Shown: positions 44,181 to 53,860 of the stretch, piece after piece
How positions within the stretch are numbered: the stretch's first letter is position 1
Layout: every line of letters begins with the position of its first letter
Notes under the pieces: generated by a model
Told to the model about the DNA's origin: nothing
Database searches by the model: none
Seen by the model: the letters and a program-made list of their open reading frames with translations, nothing else
Position numbers and translations under genes: made by a program
Source: Paenibacillus sp. Soil750
GTDB taxonomy: Bacteria > Bacillota > Bacilli > Paenibacillales > NBRC-103111
Direction: 5' to 3'
Assembly: GCF_001428045.1 (NCBI RefSeq)
Contig: NZ_LMSD01000001.1
Coordinates: 558,001 to 622,000, forward strand
Length of the DNA: 64,000 bases

Positions 44181-44975
44181 ATGAAAGCTTATTTAGAATT
44201 GCTTAAGGATGTCTTAGATCAAGGTGTAGAAAAGGGAGATCGCACGGGAACAGGAACGATTTCTGTCTTTGGACGTCAGATGCGAATCAACCTGAGCGAA
44301 GGTTTCCCTCTTTTAACAACGAAGAAGCTGCACATCAAATCGATTGTTCATGAACTGCTGTGGTTCATAAGCGGCAGCACGAATGTTCAATATTTGCGCG
44401 ATAATGGTGTTTCGATCTGGGATGAGTGGGCTGACGAAAATGGAAATCTTGGCCGCGTATACGGTGCACAGTGGCGTACATGGCTGGCGCCAAATGGGCA
44501 AATTATCGATCAAATTGAGAAGCTGATTCATCAAATCAAGACGAATCCAGATTCACGCAGACACTTAGTCAGCGCTTGGAACCCTGCGGAAGTGGATAAC
44601 ATGGCGTTACCGCCTTGCCACTATGCGTTTCAATTTTATGTAGCGAACGGTCGGTTATCATGCATGTTTCAAATGAGGTCCGTGGACACGTTCTTGGGTC
44701 TGCCTTTTAATCTGGCGTCGTATGCCCTGTTAACCCATATGATTGCTCAGCAGTGTGATCTGGAAGTAGGGGATCTGATCTGGAACGGCGGCGACGTGCA
44801 CATTTATCAGAATCATGTTGAACAAGTGAATAAACAGTTACTGAGAGAGCCGCAAGAGCTGCCAACGCTTCAAATCAAAAGGAAGCCAGCTTCCATCTTC
44901 GAATACCAATTCGATGATTTTGAATTTCTTAATTACACACCGCTGCCGGGCATTAAGGCGCCGATTGCGATCTAA
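44181..44975 (+). CDS. thyA: Thymidylate synthase
   Basis: A 264-aa ThyA, which methylates dUMP to dTMP with methylene-tetrahydrofolate. The catalytic Cys146 is in [11 protein letters not shown], the folate/dUMP segment is [19 protein letters not shown], and the conserved C terminus is GIKAPIAI. Length and landmarks match E. coli ThyA exactly. It is followed after 33 nt by folA, which regenerates the folate it oxidises. Confidence 0.98.
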   Translation: MKAYLELLKDVLDQGVEKGDRTGTGTISVFGRQMRINLSEGFPLLTTKKLHIKSIVHELLWFISGSTNVQYLRDNGVSIWDEWADENGNLGRVYGAQWRTWLAPNGQIIDQIEKLIHQIKTNPDSRRHLVSAWNPAEVDNMALPPCHYAFQFYVANGRLSCMFQMRSVDTFLGLPFNLASYALLTHMIAQQCDLEVGDLIWNGGDVHIYQNHVEQVNKQLLREPQELPTLQIKRKPASIFEYQFDDFEFLNYTPLPGIKAPIAI

Positions 44976-45008
44976 GGAAACTGCTGTAACGAAAGGAGTA
45001 TTCGCCGT

Positions 45009-45491
45009 ATGAGTATCTCATTTATTTTTGCCATGGATCGTAACCGCGCCATTGGCGTCAATAATAAGCTGCCTTGGCATTTGCCAGGCGATTTGAAATT
45101 TTTCAAAAACGTGACGATGGGGCATCCCATCCTGATGGGACGCAAAACGTACGAGTCGATCGGCAAGCCGCTTCCTGGAAGACGAAATGTCATTCTCACG
45201 CAAAATACCGCGTACCAAGCCGAGGGCTGCGAAGTTATTCACTCGGTAGACGAAGCGATTGATGCATTCCGTGACCAGGAACTGTTCGTCATCGGCGGAG
45301 CAGAGATCTTCAAACTATTTGCCTCCCATGTGAATCGTATGTACATCACTTACATCGAGGATGAGTTTGAAGCGGATACCTTTATGTCGGATCTCGACTT
45401 GTCCAATTGGACTTTGGTATCGTCGGAGCAAGGCGAGCGTAACGAGAAGAATCCGTATGAGTACTATTTCCGAATTTACGAACGGAATTAG
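45009..45491 (+). CDS. folA: Dihydrofolate reductase
   Basis: A 160-aa DHFR. The active-site Asp28 is in LPWHLPGDLKFFK, MGRKTYESIGKPLPGR binds NADPH, and VIGGAEIFKLF is conserved. AAAGGAG precedes the ATG. It forms the common Firmicute thyA-folA pair and ends at a strong terminator. Confidence 0.98.
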   Translation: MSISFIFAMDRNRAIGVNNKLPWHLPGDLKFFKNVTMGHPILMGRKTYESIGKPLPGRRNVILTQNTAYQAEGCEVIHSVDEAIDAFRDQELFVIGGAEIFKLFASHVNRMYITYIEDEFEADTFMSDLDLSNWTLVSSEQGERNEKNPYEYYFRIYERN

Positions 45492-45501
45492 GTCATCTGA
45501 C

Positions 45502-45558
45502 AAAAAAAGCCTTGAGCACTCCCACTGTTTTTGCACAGATGGGTGCTCAAGGCTTTTT
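45502..45558 (+). terminator. thyA-folA terminator
   Basis: AAAAAGCCTTGAGCAC pairs with GTGCTCAAGGCTTTTT, with an inner CCCA/TGGG pairing. Confidence 0.92.
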
Positions 45559-45599
45559 GATTAATAAGTAACAAATACGGCTTCACTGGATAATTGGGT

Positions 45600-46123
45600 A
45601 GGAGTTAGTCGATGAAACCGACTAACTCGAGTGCGTTAGAGGCAATTGGAGAGGAGTTAGTCGATGAAACCGACTAACTCGAGCGCATTAGAGGCAATTG
45701 GAGAGGAGTTAGTCGATGAAACCGACTAACTCGAGTGCGTTAGAGGCAATTGGAGAGGAGTTAGTCGATGAAACCGACTAACTCGAGTGCATTAGAGGCA
45801 ATTGGAGTGTAGTTATTCGATGAAACCGACTAACTCGAGTGCGCTAGAGGTAATTGGAGTGGAGTTAGAGGCAATTGGAGAGGAGTTAGTCGATGAAACC
45901 GACTAACATGAGCACACCAGAGGCAATTGGAGTGTAGTTAGTCGATGAAACCGACTAACTCGAGCGCACCAGAGGCAATTGGAGAGGAGTTAGTCGATGA
46001 AACCGACTAACTCGAGTGCATTAGAGGCAATTGGAGTGTAGTTAGTCGATGAATCCGACTAACATGAGCACACCAGAGGCAATTGGAGTGTAGTTAGTCG
46101 ATGAAACCGACTAACTCGAGCGC
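45600..46123. repeat. Exact 52-bp tandem array of hairpin units (10 full, 1 deleted)
   Basis: The hairpin half-site GTTAGTCG starts at 45604, 45656, 45708, 45760, 45812, 45885, 45937, 45989, 46041 and 46093. The spacing is exactly 52 bp except around 45864, where one unit has lost 31 bp. Each unit has an 8-bp stem GTTAGTCG/CGACTAAC around the loop ATGAAAC, then about 29 bp of conserved linker (CTCGAGTGC, TTAGAGGCAATTGGAG). Variation is limited to a few point changes. The linkers are conserved, so this is not a CRISPR. No gene lies within. Confidence 0.95.
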
Positions 46124-46177
46124 AAAAGCCCCCAGTAGTTACTCTGTCCGAAACAGAGCAACGATTGGAGGCTTTCG
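46124..46177 (-). terminator. Terminator of the YcnI-like gene
   Basis: Read on the minus strand, AAAGCCTCCA pairs with TGGGGGCTTT, with an inner GTTGCTCTGT/ACAGAGTAAC stem. T residues follow. Confidence 0.75.
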
Positions 46178-46200
46178 TTCATGAAGAAGTTTCACTCACT

Positions 46201-46830
46201 TTATTTACGTTTTCTAACCAACGATACGATCAACGCTAACGCGCCAAGAACAACAGCAGCAATGGACAGGTACAGCGACGTGTTCGATTCCGAACTATCT
46301 CCAGCAGATGCTGTGCCAGCCGTTACATTCCCGTGGCTATCTGTAGTCGCACCAGCGGCAGCTTTTGCTTTAACGGTAGTGACAGAAGCGGGTTTGTCGG
46401 AGCCGTTCGCCCCAACCCATTCTACAACAGATCCATCCTTGTAAGTTTGGTAAGCCTTCCAAACGATTTGAGTAGCGGTATCAGCGACTTTACCTTGCAT
46501 GCTGAAATCACCGAATTCAGTTGCTCCTAGTCCATCACCCGTTGCTGTCCAAGTAACGCCAGTGATTTTGCCGGCAGCGTCTTTGGCGATATCGTACTTC
46601 CAACCTGCTTTAGGTTCAAAACGAGATACAGCTACGGAATCAAGAGGGAATTTGACCTCGACTTTAACAGTAGCACTTTCCTTCTCAGAAGGTACACGTA
46701 CAGTGAAAACTTCATAGCTGCCTTGGGTAGCTTCTTTCGGATATACAGTGACATGAGCACTAGCAATTCCCACTAGTAGCAAGGATGCGATCATCATCGA
46801 GCTTGCGGTTAACATGAATTTTTTAAACAT
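46201..46830 (-). CDS. YcnI-like (DUF1775) extracytoplasmic copper-type protein
   Basis: A 209-aa protein. The signal peptide ends in IASA, leaving His26 as the first mature residue (HVTVYPKEATQGSYEVFTVR), a hallmark of copper-binding YcnI domains; the second hallmark is VWKAYQTYKDG. A low-complexity Ala/Ser/Asp linker leads to a C-terminal membrane anchor (LYLSIAAVVLGALALIVSLV) and RKRK. ATG 46830 has AAAGGGGAA upstream; the TTG further out is not needed. The usual partner CopCD/YcnJ is not adjacent. Confidence 0.9.
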   Translation of the reverse strand: MFKKFMLTASSMMIASLLLVGIASAHVTVYPKEATQGSYEVFTVRVPSEKESATVKVEVKFPLDSVAVSRFEPKAGWKYDIAKDAAGKITGVTWTATGDGLGATEFGDFSMQGKVADTATQIVWKAYQTYKDGSVVEWVGANGSDKPASVTTVKAKAAAGATTDSHGNVTAGTASAGDSSESNTSLYLSIAAVVLGALALIVSLVRKRK

Positions 46831-46928
46831 GGCATTTATTTCCCCTTTCGATATCAACTCTTACCATGTTGTCCATCTTACCTGATAGACAAGCATAAGA
46901 GTATGACTCGACTGGGCTATTTTTTCGA

Positions 46929-47600
46929 CTAGTTTTGTCCTTTTCGTGTCAGTCCGTGTTTAATGGCGAATGCGGTGAGCTGCACGCGATTCTCTAAGGA
47001 TAGCTTCACGAGAATATTTTTCATGTGATTTTTCACCGTATGCTCGGAGATGAGCAGCTTCTCGGCAATGACTCTATTATTATCCCCTTGTGCGACATAG
47101 GCGGTAATTTCTTGTTCGCGTGACGTCAGCATGTGAGGGCTCGGGCCTTCTGTTTGCGCGCCAACCGGAGAACGGAAACGTTCGAATAGTTTGTCTGCCA
47201 TGCCGCGCGCCACCTCTGAATTATCATCAAGCAGGGCACGCAGATAGCTGAGCCATTCATCGGGATCCATATTTTTGAGCAAATACCCTTGTGCGCCGAA
47301 TTGCAAAGCCGTGAAGAGATCAGCAACATCATCCGAAACGGTGAGCATAACGATGCGTATCCCGCCATAGGCTTGTTTAATGTGCCGTGTAGCCTTTAAT
47401 CCGTCCATCGGTGACATATGGATATCCATCAAGACGACATCGGGAGCAAGCTCTCCACAAAGTCGAATGGCATCTTCTCCTGTACTTGCTTCTCCAACAA
47501 TGAAGAAATCAGCGCATGGCGCAAGCATGCTTTGTATCGCTTTGCGTGCTAAGGGATGATCATCAACAATAAGAACGCGAAACGGCATAAGATCGGGCAT
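46929..47600 (-). CDS. NarL/LuxR-family response regulator
   Basis: A 223-aa protein. The receiver domain has phospho-acceptor Asp59 in VLMDIHM, the acidic pair in IVDDHP, and Thr/Lys in MLTVSDD and LLKNMDPDE. A LuxR HTH (LTSREQEITAYVAQGDNNRV, then EHTVKNHMKNIL) follows at the C terminus. Its start overlaps the kinase stop as TAATG, so the pair is translated together. Confidence 0.95.
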   Translation of the reverse strand: MPDLMPFRVLIVDDHPLARKAIQSMLAPCADFFIVGEASTGEDAIRLCGELAPDVVLMDIHMSPMDGLKATRHIKQAYGGIRIVMLTVSDDVADLFTALQFGAQGYLLKNMDPDEWLSYLRALLDDNSEVARGMADKLFERFRSPVGAQTEGPSPHMLTSREQEITAYVAQGDNNRVIAEKLLISEHTVKNHMKNILVKLSLENRVQLTAFAIKHGLTRKGQN

Positions 47601-48412
47601 TAGCTGTTCACCTTTCTTTCAGCTTGTACAATCAGTTCCGTGCCAGCGTCTTTCTCGCTCAGAAGCTCAAGCGTAGCCCCAAGCTCGGAAGCTCGTTTTT
47701 GCATGAGATCGATGCCGTAAGTCGTGCTCTTAGCATTAGCTTTCGTATCGGGCTGCAGTCCGCACCCATTGTCCGTGATGTGCATTCGCCAGTGATGGTT
47801 GTCATCTTCCAAATGGAAAGTAGCATCTGTTGCCATCGAATGCTTGCGGATGTTAGTGAAAGCCTCTTGCATAATGCCGAAAAGGAGGATTTCCTCATTA
47901 GGTGAGAAGCTGTTTTCGGTGATTTTCACGGTTTCTTGGAGTTCAATGCCTGTGACTAACCGCCAATTGTCTAAGTAGGTATGAATGCGTTGCCCAAAGG
48001 AAGTACCTTCTTCTGGCGGCGTTCTCAGATTGAAAATAGCTTGGCGAAGTGAATTGTCGATTTCGGAAACAGCGGCTTTTGCTTCTTCGATGTCACCTTG
48101 ACGCAGCTTCACGTTCAAGAAGAAGAGGGTCTGCGCCAAATCGTCATGCAGCTCCCGAGCCAGACGCTCACGCTCTTCGAAGACCGCTCTGCGGGCTTCA
48201 CTGAGTAGGATTTTCTCATTGCTGCGTTCCATGCTGGTAAACATCCAGGAAGCGAAGAGATACGAGAGGAGCAGCGTAATTACTGTGATCGTGAAATTGC
48301 CGGCTTCCATCGTCAAATAGCGCAGTAAAAATTCATGACGAATATATTCAAAGCCGCCAATAATAAAGACGGGCACCAGTACCGTAAAAAGCTTGTATTT
48401 TCGCATAGTCAT
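47600..48412 (-). CDS. NarX/LiaS-type sensor histidine kinase
   Basis: A protein of about 270 aa with two N-terminal membrane segments (LFTVLVPVFIIGGF and ITVITLLLSYLFASWMF) and almost no external loop. Then come a HisKA_3 helix with the phospho-acceptor His in ERLARELHDDLAQTL and an HATPase domain (QEAFTNIRKHS, ITDNGCGL, YGIDLMQKRASELGATL). With so little outside the membrane it may sense membrane stress or an intramembrane cue. ATG 48412 lies 12 nt after AAGGAG; the ATG two codons later is also possible. Confidence 0.92.
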   Translation of the reverse strand: MTMRKYKLFTVLVPVFIIGGFEYIRHEFLLRYLTMEAGNFTITVITLLLSYLFASWMFTSMERSNEKILLSEARRAVFEERERLARELHDDLAQTLFFLNVKLRQGDIEEAKAAVSEIDNSLRQAIFNLRTPPEEGTSFGQRIHTYLDNWRLVTGIELQETVKITENSFSPNEEILLFGIMQEAFTNIRKHSMATDATFHLEDDNHHWRMHITDNGCGLQPDTKANAKSTTYGIDLMQKRASELGATLELLSEKDAGTELIVQAERKVNS

Positions 48413-48618
48413 GCAGAGGATCAGCTCCTTAATAAAATAAAAGTATGGAATAGACTTCCCAAGAAATGATAGCTGTAGGATTGGAACGGTTTCTATTATA
48501 TCAGATCTCATTTAGAATTCTTCACAAAAAATAGATGCGGTACTTCTCAATTCCCACACGCTTGTGCTACATTATTAGTAAATCGTAACACGAATGGGGA
48601 AGGTGGGGTTAATTTACC

Positions 48619-49650
48619 ATGTGGAAATCTTTGCTGGAGGATAGGAAAAGCTGGGCCGGATACGTTGGCTTTATCATCCTCCTACACGTATTAGGGCTGA
48701 TCGGTTTATATACCGTGGCCAAAACATCTCCCGCTTTCTGGGGGATCGGACTACTGGCTTACACGTTAGGGATGCGTCATGCGTTCGATGTTGATCATAT
48801 TGCTGCTATCGACAATACGGTACGTAAGCTAGTACAACAGAAGAAAAATCCACTTGGTGTCGGTTTTTACTTTTCATTAGGCCATTCGTCAGTCGTATTC
48901 GTCATGGCGATTGTAACGGCCTTCTCCGTGCAATGGGCAGCTCGTGAGCTTCCATGGATGCAGCGTTTTGGCGGTGTGATCGGCGCTTCTGTCTCTGGAC
49001 TATTCCTGGTCATCATTGGTATTATCAATCTGTTAATCCTTATTAGCCTCTATAAAATGTTTCTGAAGTTTCGCGGCGGCAAATACGATAACGACGAGTT
49101 TGAAGAGCTGTTAGAATCGCGTGGGTTCATTGCGCGACTCATTAAACCGTTATTCTCGTTCATCACTAAAAGCTGGCATGTCTATCCGTTAGGCTTCCTA
49201 TTCGGTTTAGGCTTTGATACGGCAAGTGAAATCGCCTTACTGGCTATTTCCGCTCATGCGGCGAAGGATGCAATTCCGTTCATTGGTGTAATTTCGCTGC
49301 CGCTCTTGTTCGCAGCTGGGATGAGCCTATTCGATACGGCAGATGGTATGTTTATGACAAAAGCGTACAAATGGGCTTTTCATACGCCAGTGCGCAAGTT
49401 ATATTACAATTTGACCGTTACTGCACTTGCGGTTGTAGCGGCGTTAATAATTGGTGTGATCGAGCTTGGACAGGTGCTTTCCGAGGAATTCAGTATGGAA
49501 GGTACGTTCTGGACGTGGCTGCAAGAGATTGATTTTGGTACGTTAGGCTTTATTCTGGTTGGGATGTTCGTCGTCGCGTGGATCGTTTCGATTGCCGTCT
49601 GGAGAGGCATGAAGATTGAGGAGCGCTGGGGTGCAAAGTACAATCCATAA
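48619..49650 (+). CDS. NiCoT-family nickel/cobalt transporter (HoxN/NixA-like)
   Basis: A 343-aa membrane protein with about eight membrane helices. The family signature HX4DH is in LGMRHAFDVDHIAAIDN, with FSLGHSSVVF and LGFDTASEIALLA also present. It imports Ni2+ or Co2+ at high affinity. The adjacent two-component system is divergent from it, and YcnI-type copper handling is nearby, but a direct link is not shown. No nickel enzyme lies in the window. Confidence 0.95.
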   Translation: MWKSLLEDRKSWAGYVGFIILLHVLGLIGLYTVAKTSPAFWGIGLLAYTLGMRHAFDVDHIAAIDNTVRKLVQQKKNPLGVGFYFSLGHSSVVFVMAIVTAFSVQWAARELPWMQRFGGVIGASVSGLFLVIIGIINLLILISLYKMFLKFRGGKYDNDEFEELLESRGFIARLIKPLFSFITKSWHVYPLGFLFGLGFDTASEIALLAISAHAAKDAIPFIGVISLPLLFAAGMSLFDTADGMFMTKAYKWAFHTPVRKLYYNLTVTALAVVAALIIGVIELGQVLSEEFSMEGTFWTWLQEIDFGTLGFILVGMFVVAWIVSIAVWRGMKIEERWGAKYNP

Positions 49651-49660
49651 AAGAGATGGG

Positions 49661-49693
49661 GGCCTCTGCGCAAGCGCATGAGGTCATTTTTTT
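49661..49693 (+). terminator. Rho-independent terminator after the NiCoT gene
   Basis: GGCCTCTGCGC pairs with GCGCATGAGGTC around AA and is followed by a T run. Confidence 0.88.
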
Positions 49694-49819
49694 GTGCATG
49701 GTGAACAATGGAATATGAATTTTTTCTAAAGGTAATGATAGAAAAAAGGATTTTTCAATTATTCGTTGAAAGTAGTCTGTCTAGCACTTGAAATTGTGTA
49801 AAAGAAAGTAGGACGAATC

Positions 49820-50593
49820 ATGATTGAGTTTAAACATCTTTCAAAGGTATATCCAAATGGTACTGTTGGCCTAAATGACATTAACCTTACCATACACCCA
49901 GGGGAGTTCGTTGTAATCGTAGGTTTATCAGGCGCTGGTAAATCCACACTGCTACGTTCAATTAATCGTCTGCATGAGACGACAAGCGGTGAGATTCTAA
50001 TCGATGGGAAATCCATTACCAAAGCGAATGGCGCACAGTTGCGTCGGATGCGTAGAGACATCGGGATGATTTTCCAGACCTTTAATTTAGTCAAAAGATC
50101 CACGGTTATTCGAAACGTCCTTTCCGGTCGCGTTGGGTATCATTCCACCCTTCGCACGATGTTTGGATTGTTCCCTAAAGCGGACCTTGAGCTTTCGCTC
50201 AAAGCACTGGAGCGGGTTAATATCCGTGAAAAAGCGTATTCGCGCGCTGATGAATTGTCCGGCGGTCAACAGCAACGTGTTTCCATTGCAAGAGCGCTGG
50301 CACAAGAAGCTAAGATCATCTTGGCGGACGAGCCGGTCGCGTCATTGGATCCGCTTACGACTCGTCAAGTTATGGATGATCTGAAACGGATTAACAAAGA
50401 CCTCGGGATAACAACCGTCGTCAACCTTCACTTTATCGATTTGGCACGCGAGTACGCGACACGCATTATCGGACTTCGTGCAGGGAAGGTCGTGTACGAT
50501 GGACCTGTTGCTGATGCGACGGATGATGTGTTCTCCGAGATCTACGGCCGCGCCATCAAGAAAGATGAGCTGCTGGGGGTGCAGGAGGGATGA
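49820..50593 (+). CDS. phnC: Phosphonate ABC transporter ATP-binding protein
   Basis: A 257-aa ATPase. Walker A is [10 protein letters not shown]-loop [10 protein letters not shown], signature ELSGGQQQR and Walker [13 protein letters not shown]. The N terminus [20 protein letters not shown] matches PhnC. It overlaps phnE in ATGA. No C-P lyase genes are nearby, so the substrate may be a phosphonate, phosphite or another oxyanion ester. Confidence 0.95.
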   Translation: MIEFKHLSKVYPNGTVGLNDINLTIHPGEFVVIVGLSGAGKSTLLRSINRLHETTSGEILIDGKSITKANGAQLRRMRRDIGMIFQTFNLVKRSTVIRNVLSGRVGYHSTLRTMFGLFPKADLELSLKALERVNIREKAYSRADELSGGQQQRVSIARALAQEAKIILADEPVASLDPLTTRQVMDDLKRINKDLGITTVVNLHFIDLAREYATRIIGLRAGKVVYDGPVADATDDVFSEIYGRAIKKDELLGVQEG

Positions 50594-52164
50594 GTGTAGC
50601 AACCGTCAAAAAGCCTCCGCGCACCAAGTTTTATATGATCATCGCAATCATGGTGCTTTTCTTAATCGGCAGCATTTATCAGACAGATGCGACGCTGACA
50701 AGATTAGCTACTGGTACGCCGGAGATCATGAAATTCATCGCAGAAATGTTTCCGCCAGATTGGCTATTCTTCGCTGATATTTGGAAGCCGATGGCCCAAA
50801 CCATACAAATGTCCATCCTAGGCACAATTGTTGGAGCGTTATTCGCGTTCCCAATGGCGTTGTTGGCTGCACGTAACGTAACATCGTCGCCGTGGTTGTC
50901 CTATCCTGCTCGATTTATTATGAATTTTGTTCGTACCATTCCTGATTTGCTCTATGCAGCCTTATTTGCCGTATTAGTAGGCTTTGGTCCAACAGCAGGT
51001 ACGTTAGCTCTAATTTTCTTTACTTTTGGTATTATTTCAAAACTTTCTTATGAATCAACGGAAGCGATCGACCCTGGTCCTCTTGAAGCGATGACGGCAG
51101 TTGGAGCTAATAAACTGAAGCTGATCCGCTTTGGGGTTCTGCCACAAGTTGCTCCTACGTACTTGGCCCATTTTTTGTACACCTTTGAAGTGAGTATTCG
51201 TGCATCTGCAATCCTCGGTCTGGTTGGCGCAGGTGGTATTGGCTTATTGCTCAAAAACACACTCGATCTGTTCCGTTATGATCAGTCTTGTGCCATTGTT
51301 ATTTATACGTTATTGATCGTCGTCATCATTGATTTGGTGAGCACACGATTCCGCACGTATTTGCTAAAAGGCAGTGCCAAACCGATGTCTGAAACACAAG
51401 CTAACACGTATAAAATTATTGGCGTAGTAGCTGTGATCGGTCTTCTTGTATGGGCGTTAACTGGCTTGGAGCTAACTGGATTCCAACCAACCACTTGGAT
51501 TCTTACAAAAGCGATGATCAGTGGATTATTCCACCCAGACTGGGCATATGTCTATATCCCAGAAGGCGAAGATTTACTTCGTTCCTTGCTTGAAACCTTA
51601 TCGATTTCCTATTTAGGTAACTTCGTATCCGCGATCGTTTGTCTTCCTTTTGCTTTCTGGGCCGCGGCGAATATGAGCAAGTACCGTGCTGTTTCTGGTA
51701 CTGGGAAGCTATTCCTAAGCGTCGTTCGTACGATTCCAGAAATCATTATGGCTTTGATCTTTATTAAAGCAGTTGGACCGAACGCCTACGCGGGCGTAAT
51801 GGCTCTTGGCTTGCATTCTGTAGGGATGTTGGGCAAATTGTATGCCGAGGCCATTGAGAATATGGATATGGGGCCTACCGAGGCCATGACAGCCGTTGGA
51901 GCGAATTTCTGGCAGCGGATGTCATTCGCCGTTATTCCACAGGTCATACCAGATTTCATTTCGTATACGTTGTACCGTTTTGAAATTAATGTCCGTTCCG
52001 CAACCTTACTTGGCGTCATTGGTGCTGGAGGAATAGGGACACCGTTAATCTTCGCATTGAATGCAAGGCAGTGGCCGCGTGTAGGTATTATCTTAATTGG
52101 GATTATCGTCACTGTATCGGTTATTGACTATATCTCGGGAACACTGCGGAAACGAATCGTATAA
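50590..52164 (+). CDS. phnE: Phosphonate ABC permease, fused double-domain PhnE
   Basis: A 524-aa protein made of two complete PhnE permease halves in one chain. Each half carries the same coupling motif: [20 protein letters not shown] near residue 165 and [20 protein letters not shown] near residue 435. Each is followed by [15 protein letters not shown] or [15 protein letters not shown]. Most bacteria use one PhnE homodimer or two genes (phnE1, phnE2), so this is a gene fusion or tandem duplication. Confidence 0.95.
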   Translation: MSVATVKKPPRTKFYMIIAIMVLFLIGSIYQTDATLTRLATGTPEIMKFIAEMFPPDWLFFADIWKPMAQTIQMSILGTIVGALFAFPMALLAARNVTSSPWLSYPARFIMNFVRTIPDLLYAALFAVLVGFGPTAGTLALIFFTFGIISKLSYESTEAIDPGPLEAMTAVGANKLKLIRFGVLPQVAPTYLAHFLYTFEVSIRASAILGLVGAGGIGLLLKNTLDLFRYDQSCAIVIYTLLIVVIIDLVSTRFRTYLLKGSAKPMSETQANTYKIIGVVAVIGLLVWALTGLELTGFQPTTWILTKAMISGLFHPDWAYVYIPEGEDLLRSLLETLSISYLGNFVSAIVCLPFAFWAAANMSKYRAVSGTGKLFLSVVRTIPEIIMALIFIKAVGPNAYAGVMALGLHSVGMLGKLYAEAIENMDMGPTEAMTAVGANFWQRMSFAVIPQVIPDFISYTLYRFEINVRSATLLGVIGAGGIGTPLIFALNARQWPRVGIILIGIIVTVSVIDYISGTLRKRIV

Positions 52165-52182
52165 CCTATGAGCTAGACGAAC

Positions 52183-52229
52183 AAAAAAGGCAGTTCCTGA
52201 AGGTTATAACCTTCAGGAACTGCCTTTTT
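52183..52229. terminator. Terminator of phnCE, bidirectional in form
   Basis: A perfect 20-bp-class inverted repeat, AAAAAGGCAGTTCCTGAAGG against its complement, with A and T runs on either side. Confidence 0.95.
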
Positions 52230-52244
52230 ACTTCAAGAGCCACT

Positions 52245-52496
52245 TTACTTACTGATGACTCCACCTTGCGCAACCAAATGGAGGATACGAGGCTCACGTA
52301 GCCGATGCGTAGCTTGCGTGAGGGGTTCATCCGGCCCTATAATTTCAATTTGTTCAATTAAGGTGATTGGGATCATAATGTTGTTTATTTTTAAAAGCTG
52401 AAATTCTGGGTAATACTGCGCAATGACGCCTCGAACTTCATCGGTGCCGCACCGAATAATCACTTCTGTTTTACGCATGATCAGCATTTCGTACAT
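52245..52496 (-). CDS. Small hypothetical protein, possible Sm-like fold
   Basis: An 83-aa protein. The centre VRGVIAQYYPEFQLLKINNI followed by PITLIEQIEIIG looks like a small beta barrel, and the start EVIIRCGTDE fits a first strand. TGGGGTG lies 9 nt before ATG 52496. It lies between phnE and the inverted phnD, downstream of phnD on the same strand. The family is not recognised. Confidence 0.55.
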   Translation of the reverse strand: MYEMLIMRKTEVIIRCGTDEVRGVIAQYYPEFQLLKINNIMIPITLIEQIEIIGPDEPLTQATHRLREPRILHLVAQGGVISK

Positions 52497-52640
52497 CCCG
52501 TTTTTCACCCCACAATGAGTTATGACACGACCGACTTAGTAAACGTTTGATAGATGAAAGTAAACGATGAGCTTGGACGGGCGTGCCACATTCATAATAT
52601 GCAAGGAAAGTCTGGTATAGAATGTAAATTTTAGAAGGGA

Positions 52641-52685
52641 AAAACCACCGCGTCATGGATGTTAGACACATGCTGCGGTGGTTTG
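52641..52685 (-). terminator. phnD terminator
   Basis: On the minus strand, AAACCACCGC pairs with GCGGTGGTTTT around a 23-nt loop and ends in TTTT. It separates phnD from the small gene beyond. Confidence 0.85.
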
Positions 52686-52723
52686 TTCTGTCGTGTGTAA
52701 TTTAATTTACAATTATTTTGAAA

Positions 52724-53710
52724 TTATTTCAAGCCCATTGCTTTATTAGCTTCACGAACGATGTTGAATTTATCATCAGTCGTAGCTACATAACCTTGGT
52801 GTGTGTATACATCGATGATCACTTTTTTACCTTCTGGATCGTTACCGATCGCGATGAAAGCATCTTGAATTTTCTTCTTCCAAGCCGCATCCATATCGGA
52901 ACGAACAGCGATTGTATCGTTTGGAATTTTGTCGGAGAAAGAAAGAACTTTCGTTTGTTTGAAGATTTCAGGGTAATCTTTCAACATGTTAGTACGGATA
53001 TCTTGGAACACGCCTACTGCATCAACTTGGCCGTTAAGAAGTGCGATAACCGCTTTGTCATGTCCTTGGAATTGAACACCTGTAACATCTTTCACTGGAT
53101 CCACACCAGCTTGCTTCAATACAAGACCTGGGTATACATAACCAGCTGCGGAAGTAACACCTTGCCAGCCCATTTTCTTACCTTTCAAATCAGCAACGGA
53201 TTTAATTGGTGAATCGGCTTTAACAAGAATTTCGGATTTGTAGAAATCAACAAGTTCTTTCGTTGGTTGACCTGTTGCATCATCAACGCCAAAACGTTGT
53301 GCTTGTACAAGAAGATCAGCAGCTTTACGGTTATCGTGGGCAACAACATAGTTACTTGGTGGCAAGAAACCAACATCAACTTGTTTGGAGGACATCGCTT
53401 CGATAACAACGTTGTAATCTGTGGAAACGGAAACCTTTACTGGGATTCCTAGTTTATCTCCAAGCAATTTTTCAAGCGGCTTAGCTTTTGCTTCAAGTGT
53501 CTCTGCATTTTGGGAAGGTACGAATTGTACTTTAAGTTCTTTAGGAATGAAACCTGCAGCTGCCGCCGGAGTAGCCGTTGCCGCCGCTGTTGCTGCAGCA
53601 GTAGCTTTAGCAGTTGATGAAGCAGCTGGAGTTTCGTCTTTTTTCGCGCAGCCAACAAGTGCACCTGCAGCTACAACCATGGACAAACTTAGTACTGTTA
53701 ATTTTTTCAT
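52724..53710 (-). CDS. phnD: Phosphonate/phosphite ABC substrate-binding lipoprotein
   Basis: A 328-aa binding protein. Its lipobox is ALVGC (Cys21), followed by an Ala/Thr-rich linker (about 30 residues). The PhnD fold shows VQFVPSQNAETLEAKAKPLE, QVDVGFLPPSNYVVA, GWQGVTSAAGYVYPGLVLK and QVDAVGVFQDIR. GGAGGT lies 10 nt before the ATG. It converges on phnCE instead of leading that operon, so it has its own promoter. Confidence 0.95.
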   Translation of the reverse strand: MKKLTVLSLSMVVAAGALVGCAKKDETPAASSTAKATAAATAAATATPAAAAGFIPKELKVQFVPSQNAETLEAKAKPLEKLLGDKLGIPVKVSVSTDYNVVIEAMSSKQVDVGFLPPSNYVVAHDNRKAADLLVQAQRFGVDDATGQPTKELVDFYKSEILVKADSPIKSVADLKGKKMGWQGVTSAAGYVYPGLVLKQAGVDPVKDVTGVQFQGHDKAVIALLNGQVDAVGVFQDIRTNMLKDYPEIFKQTKVLSFSDKIPNDTIAVRSDMDAAWKKKIQDAFIAIGNDPEGKKVIIDVYTHQGYVATTDDKFNIVREANKAMGLK

Positions 53711-53860
53711 GTTTTTTTTGACCTCCGTTTAAATATTTACTTTTTATCTATGTTGTACTATAACATTATCATAAGATATATGGAAGATAGTGTGAAGTAT
53801 TTGTTAAACTGACAACTGATATGTAAAACTTTACAATAATTAAGAACTGGAGTGAATCGC

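Noticed and set aside
45600..46123. CRISPR array
   Set aside because: Both the palindrome and the material between palindromes are conserved in every unit, so there are no unique spacers, and no cas gene is nearby.
48619..49650. Copper transporter linked to the YcnI-like protein
   Set aside because: The HX4DH signature assigns it to the nickel/cobalt NiCoT family, and it is on the other strand from the YcnI-like gene.
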